A stretch of DNA of 15,946 nt from CAZQKE01 sp964593865 (lineage in GTDB: Bacteria > Chloroflexota > Anaerolineae > JAAYZQ01), in contig CAZQKE010000062.1 of the NCBI GenBank assembly GCA_964593865.1, forward strand, positions 1 to 15,946. The letters are read 5' to 3'. The first letter of the stretch is position 1. The number at the start of each line of letters is the position of its first letter. The notes beneath the pieces are model-generated. The model had not been told where the DNA came from, did no database searches, and saw only the letters and a list, made by a program, of their open reading frames with translations. Below, piece after piece: positions 12,272 to 15,946 of the stretch. A program made the translations under genes and the position numbers.

Positions 12272-12889
12272 CTATTTCTGTTCCAGGTGGCAGGTATCGT
12301 TCAGGCGGAACAGGCGTGGACCGAGGGGGTGGAACGCAATGATGCTAAGGGATGCGTTTTCCAGGATGAAAGGGGGGAAGCGGCGCGGCGGGATGCCCAG
12401 CAGGTGGGATAGGAGCACGCCCAGGCTGCCTCCGTGGGCAACGATCCCCACCACTTCGCCGTCCCGATGCCCGGCACGGATGTCGTCCAGGGCCGCGATC
12501 AGGCGGCGGTGAAACGACTCTTGGCCCTCTTCACCGGGGATGGAGGGCCAACCGGCGTCGGGGGACGAAACCGCTCCGGTTTGGCGGAGAACGGCTCCGA
12601 TCTCATCCCAGGTGAGGCCGCTCCATTGGCCGTAATCGTACTCGCGCAGGCGGGCATCGTACACCACGGGGAGGCCCAGGCGGTCGGCCAAGATTTCGGC
12701 GGTCTCGGCTGCCCGGCTTAGATCGCTGCTGTAAAGGGTCGTTATCTCCCACTCTTCCCGTTCCAGGCGTCGGGCCAGGGCATGGGCTTGCTCCCGGCCC
12801 CGGTCGGAAAGGGGAGAGTCGACCTGGCCCTGCAATCGGTTCTCTATGTTGGCGACCGACTGGCCGTGGCGGATGAGCAAGAGTTTCAT
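12272..12889 (-). CDS. Histidine phosphatase family protein (phosphoglycerate mutase-like)
   Basis: The 205-residue product has the complete catalytic set of the branch 1 histidine phosphatases: LIRHGQS (Arg7, nucleophile His8), SSDLSRAAETA (Arg59), LREYDYGQWSG (acid Glu83) and VAHGGS (His152). The size fits small phosphatases such as GpmB, CobC or broad-specificity phosphatases rather than the 230-250 residue cofactor-dependent mutase, so phosphatase activity is likelier than glycolytic mutase activity. The substrate is unknown. The ATG at 12889 has no ribosome site and lies only 7 bp after the stop of the upstream surface-protein gene, which suggests coupled translation. Confidence 0.93.
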   Translation of the reverse strand: MKLLLIRHGQSVANIENRLQGQVDSPLSDRGREQAHALARRLEREEWEITTLYSSDLSRAAETAEILADRLGLPVVYDARLREYDYGQWSGLTWDEIGAVLRQTGAVSSPDAGWPSIPGEEGQESFHRRLIAALDDIRAGHRDGEVVGIVAHGGSLGVLLSHLLGIPPRRFPPFILENASLSIIAFHPLGPRLFRLNDTCHLEQK

Positions 12890-12896
12890 CGTGGGT

Positions 12897-14234
12897 TTAC
12901 GGTGTGGGCCGAATGGGGCCGTGTTGGATGGTCTGCCCGTCGGTGCTCACGCTTTCCAGCAGGTAAAAGGACCGCCGGGGGTCGCCCTGTTCGTCGAGGA
13001 ACTCGTAGCTTGCCCCTGTGGAGCTCCCCGGCGTCACCTTACTGGGGATGATTTGCGCGTTCAGAGGGGTCCAGGGGCCTTTTTCGCCGTTGCTGCGGTA
13101 CAGGTTGAAGCCTCGGTTGTTGACCTCCGAAGTGGTTTCCCAACGGACCAGGATGCCTTTGTCTACCGCGCCGTCTTGCATTTGGATCTTTGCCTCAAAG
13201 ACGGCGATGGAGACCTCTGCCGAGGCCGCTTTCCAGCTCACGTCCACTGCGGCCTGATCGCTGTAGGATACGGGTTTGATCGCCAGCAAGCGCGGTTTGG
13301 GGGCGTTCACCGGGTCTACGGTGGTGATGCCGGTTGTACCGGCCATGGATGCTGTGGCCGTGTGGGTTCCTTCGCCGTCGAAGCGCAGGAAGCTGCGTGC
13401 TTGACCTGCTGCGTCGGTCACGCCTTTGGCCGGGCTGAGGGTGCTGCCCGCCGTGGCGGCAAAGTTTACCACTTGGCCCGGAAAGGGACGACCTTGCTGG
13501 TCAAGCACTTGGGCCGTCAGGCCGGTTGCTTCTCCCGGCGATAGGAGGTCGGCGTCGGCGGTTAGGCTCAGCTCGGCGGGGATGGGGATGCACTGGCCCT
13601 GGGCGGCGTCGATGATGGCCAGGGCACGGCGGTAGACGGCCTCCTTGCCGCACCATGCATCCTCCTTCCACACCGGTTGGAAACCTTCGACATAGTGCCA
13701 GATGGCCGCCTGGATGGCTGCTCCCTCTTCGTATGTGCGCAGCCCCGTGCCGGGTGTATCGCGGCGAAAGTTGGTCATGATCCACTGAGCCTCACACAGG
13801 CCCTTCTCGGCTCCGGCGTGGAGGTTGGCCCGGTATGTCTCTCCCGTGCGGATGGTGTGGCGCAGGTCCGCGCTGTAGCCCTGGAACGATCTGTCTCCGA
13901 TGCGGATGTTGAGGGTTCCGGCGGTGTAGCGGACGCCGCCGGGGTAGGCGGTATCGGTCCCCCAGATCGGGCAATAGCCGCCCCACAGCCCCTGGAATGT
14001 GACTTCTGCATTGCCGAGTCCGCCCGGCGTAGGTGTGCGGACCGTCGGAGCGGCGGAGACCATCTCTTCCTTGGGGAAGAGGTCGGGGGAAGGCTGGGTG
14101 ATGACCCCGGCCCCGTGGATCATCTGCCCCGGCCAAGAATCCTCACACATCAGCCCTACGACCAGAAAAGCGACGGTCGCCGTGACCAGGGCGTTGATGA
14201 GGAGGGTTACGATCCATTTGTTCGCGCCTCTCAT
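12897..14234 (-). CDS. Membrane-anchored surface protein: thioester-type domain, Big-1-like Ig domain and C-terminal FN3-like module
   Basis: The 445-residue product has an N-terminal membrane helix (about 7-28) that may be a signal anchor. A Pro/Thr-rich spacer follows. Residues about 76-218 match the thioester domain family (TED, TQXA) of surface adhesins: FQGYSADLRHTI...GETY, EAQWIMTNF and AAIQAAIWHYVEGF. In active members a Cys in YCxDL forms an internal thioester with Gln of the TQxAIW motif. Here the Gln is kept (Gln175) but the Cys is Ser121, and Thr before Gln is Ile. Cysteines at 88, 147, 195 and 215 may form disulfides. Residues 221-305 are a Big-1-like repeat, and 340-445 carry the WETTSEVNNRGFNLYRS module common in secreted proteins. 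The start at 14234 follows GAAGGAGGGG; a longer frame to 14342 has no such site. Confidence 0.8.
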   Translation of the reverse strand: MRGANKWIVTLLINALVTATVAFLVVGLMCEDSWPGQMIHGAGVITQPSPDLFPKEEMVSAAPTVRTPTPGGLGNAEVTFQGLWGGYCPIWGTDTAYPGGVRYTAGTLNIRIGDRSFQGYSADLRHTIRTGETYRANLHAGAEKGLCEAQWIMTNFRRDTPGTGLRTYEEGAAIQAAIWHYVEGFQPVWKEDAWCGKEAVYRRALAIIDAAQGQCIPIPAELSLTADADLLSPGEATGLTAQVLDQQGRPFPGQVVNFAATAGSTLSPAKGVTDAAGQARSFLRFDGEGTHTATASMAGTTGITTVDPVNAPKPRLLAIKPVSYSDQAAVDVSWKAASAEVSIAVFEAKIQMQDGAVDKGILVRWETTSEVNNRGFNLYRSNGEKGPWTPLNAQIIPSKVTPGSSTGASYEFLDEQGDPRRSFYLLESVSTDGQTIQHGPIRPTP

Positions 14235-14328
14235 TTTCCCCTCCTTCTCCGTTCTCCGGATAGCACTCTTTGTACAGTCCACCGGTCGCCTTTGTTCCCG
14301 AAGGGGCTGTGACCGGAGGCGCACTATG

Positions 14329-14352
14329 CCCCAGAGCCGCAACGGTCTGGGG
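14329..14352. other. Strong hairpin between gcvPB and the surface-protein gene
   Basis: CCCCAGA (14329-14335) pairs with TCTGGGG (14346-14352), and the interior CCG/CGG can extend the stem to 10 bp with one bulge. It lies 74 bp after the gcvPB stop. There is no T-tract on either strand. In the same 191 bp spacer CCGGTC (14282-14287) and GACCGG (14311-14316) form a second inverted repeat. I see no convincing promoter here. Confidence 0.4.
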
Positions 14353-14425
14353 AGAGCGGGCTGTGGCGATGGAGGTTGCCTTTGTAGACCTATGATGCCG
14401 GGTGCGATCTTGGCCGCTATGGCTT

Positions 14426-15913
14426 TTAGGGCGTCCAGCGCAAAATGGGTTGGCGGGCAGCCCGTACCTCGTCCAGACGGCGGACGGGGGCCGTGTGCGG
14501 GGCCTCGTGCAGCAGATCGGGATTGGTCAGGGCCTCCTCGCGGATGCGGCGTAACGCCTCGGCGAAGGCGTCCAGGGTCTCTTTGCTCTCCGTCTCCGTC
14601 GGCTCGATCATCAATGCTTCGGGGACGATAAGGGGGAAGTAGTTGGTCGGCGGGTGGAAGCCGTAGTCAATGAGCCGCTTGGCGATGTCCAGGGCGTGGA
14701 TGTCGGGTGCTTCGGGGATGATGCCTTTGGCGACGAATTCGTGCATGTGAGTCCGATCGTGGGAAATGGGCAGGATGTCTTGGATTCGGCTTTTGAGGTA
14801 GTTGGCGTTGAGGACGGCCATCTCGCTGACCTGACGCAGCCCTTCGGCCCCCATCATGCGGATATAGGTGTAGGCCCGTACCAGGACGCCAAAGTTGCCG
14901 TAGAAGCTCCTGACCCGCCCGATGCTCTTTTCCGGTGTGACCAGGTGGAAGCAAACGGCTCCTTCTTCGTCGTGGTCATGATGGTCATGGTCACAGCCGC
15001 AGTCGCATTCTTCTTCGGTGCAGCGGCACGGGGCGACGATGGGCGCGGGTAGGAAGGGGACCAGCTCGGCGGAGACGCCCACCGGCCCGGACCCCGGTCC
15101 GCCGCCGCCGTGGGGTGTGGAAAAGGTCTTGTGCAGGTTAAAGTGCATGACATCAATGCCCATGTCGCCGGGCCGGGCGATGCCCATGATGGCGTTGAGG
15201 TTGGCCCCATCGCCGTAGACCAATCCGCCGCAGCTGTGGATCAGCTCGGTGACCGCGAGCAGGTGCTCTTCAAAGAGGCCCAGGGTGTTGGGGTTGGTCA
15301 GCATCAGGCCGCAGACCGTTTCGTCGCAGGCCGAGCGCAAAGCCTCCAGGTCCACGTTGCCCCGCTCATCGGAAGGGATTTCAACGACCTGCAAGCCGCT
15401 CATGGCCGAGCTGGCCGGGTTGGTCCCGTGGGCACTGTCGGGCACGAGGATTTTGGTGCGCCCCGTGTCGCCCCGGTCCAGGTGGTAGGCCCGCATGATG
15501 AGGACTCCGGTCAGCTCGCCGTGGGCGCCGGCTGCCGGTTGGAGGCTCACCCCGGCAAAGCCGCCGATCTCTTTGAGCATCTCCTGCAGGTTGTACATGA
15601 GCATCAGGTTGCCCTGGACGGTGTGGGGGTCCTGGTAGGGGTGGGTCAGGGCAAAGCCGGGCAGCCGGGCGGCGGCTTCGTTGACTTTGGGGTTGTATTT
15701 CATGGTGCAGGAGCCGAGGGGATAGTAGCCCAGGTCCACCCCCCAGTTGAGATGGCTGAGGCGGACATAGTGGCGCATTAAGGTCAGCTCGTCCACTTCG
15801 GGCAAATCCACCTCATCGCGGAGCAGGTCCGCCGGGGGCAGCTCCGCTTCGGGTACGTCCAGGGCCGGCAGGCTGGCCGCCGTGCGGCCCGGTTTGCTTA
15901 GTTCATAGATCAC
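14426..15913 (-). CDS. gcvPB: Glycine dehydrogenase (decarboxylating) subunit 2, P-protein beta
   Basis: This is the PLP-binding half of the split P-protein, which decarboxylates glycine and passes the aminomethyl group to the lipoyl H-protein in the glycine cleavage system. Family motifs seen in the 495 residues include YPLGSCTMKYNPK, LQPAAGAHGE, PDSAHGTNPAS, GDGANLNAI, the PLP lysine in HFNLHKTFSTPHGGGGPG (Lys262) and KSIGRVRSFYGNFG. Between LPAPIV and VTPEKSIG the protein carries an unusual Cys/His/acidic-rich loop (residues 296-321: six Cys, four His). The start is GTG (15911-15913): its GTGA overlaps the stop of the preceding frame, which looks like the end of gcvPA. The same frame remains open to the window edge, so an earlier start outside the window is not excluded. 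Confidence 0.95.
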   Translation of the reverse strand: MIYELSKPGRTAASLPALDVPEAELPPADLLRDEVDLPEVDELTLMRHYVRLSHLNWGVDLGYYPLGSCTMKYNPKVNEAAARLPGFALTHPYQDPHTVQGNLMLMYNLQEMLKEIGGFAGVSLQPAAGAHGELTGVLIMRAYHLDRGDTGRTKILVPDSAHGTNPASSAMSGLQVVEIPSDERGNVDLEALRSACDETVCGLMLTNPNTLGLFEEHLLAVTELIHSCGGLVYGDGANLNAIMGIARPGDMGIDVMHFNLHKTFSTPHGGGGPGSGPVGVSAELVPFLPAPIVAPCRCTEEECDCGCDHDHHDHDEEGAVCFHLVTPEKSIGRVRSFYGNFGVLVRAYTYIRMMGAEGLRQVSEMAVLNANYLKSRIQDILPISHDRTHMHEFVAKGIIPEAPDIHALDIAKRLIDYGFHPPTNYFPLIVPEALMIEPTETESKETLDAFAEALRRIREEALTNPDLLHEAPHTAPVRRLDEVRAARQPILRWTP

Positions 15914-15946
15914 CGGCTCTTGACCGGCGCAGCAGAGGCCAAAATT
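15910..15946 (-). CDS. gcvPA: Probable C-terminal end of gcvPA (glycine dehydrogenase subunit 1), partial
   Basis: On the minus strand a frame entering from the window edge reads ILASAAPVKSR and ends in TGA at 15910-15912, overlapping the gcvPB GTG by 4 bp. gcvPA normally precedes gcvPB directly and often overlaps it. Only 11 codons are visible, too few for a similarity-based call, so this rests on position and overlap. Confidence 0.45.
   Translation of the reverse strand, partial: ILASAAPVKSR

Overview
This 15.9 kb window is GC-rich bacterial chromosome, almost fully coding, with mostly housekeeping genes. The organism is probably a member of the Chloroflexota (Anaerolineae-like). That is an inference from general content: split glycine decarboxylase, class II fructose bisphosphatase, arrays of small zinc ribbons, and an extracellular WETxSEVxNxGFNLYRS module. 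No single marker here proves it. Promoters are of the ordinary sigma-70 type and several can be read directly.

Layout. 1-807 (-): N-terminal part of a class A penicillin-binding protein, cut by the window edge. 1020-1259 (+): Trm112-family zinc protein, convergent with rho (1329-2579, -) across a shared hairpin terminator. Rho has a strong promoter and a structured leader of about 138 nt. 2829-3815 (-): glpX. 4128-4598 (+): small four-helix membrane protein of unknown function, followed by a clear terminator. 4793-5266 and 5619-6620 (+): two related proteins made almost entirely of tandem zinc ribbons (10 and 24 CxxC knuckles), separated by a 352 bp non-coding island full of short repeats.

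6652-10301 (-): a four-gene cluster transcribed in the order GNAT acetyltransferase, Nif3-like protein, PhnP-like metallo-beta-lactamase-fold protein, M20 peptidase. Its promoter places the start site on the A of the first ATG, so the mRNA is probably leaderless. 10598-12028 (+): orphan membrane histidine kinase. 12126-12198 (-): tRNA-Arg(CCT). 12272-14234 (-): histidine phosphatase preceded by a membrane-anchored surface protein with a thioester-type domain that lacks the thioester cysteine. 14426-15946 (-): gcvPB, overlapping by 4 bp the last codons of a probable gcvPA.

Most genes are independent housekeeping functions: wall synthesis, tRNA/translation modification, transcription termination, gluconeogenesis, glycine cleavage. 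The less ordinary points are the zinc-ribbon array pair, the Cys/His-rich metal-binding-like loop inside GcvPB, the Cys-to-Ser change in the thioester domain, the Asp-to-Pro change in the MBL metal motif, and two families of short interspersed repeats. I did not find a clear defence system, mobile element or CRISPR array.
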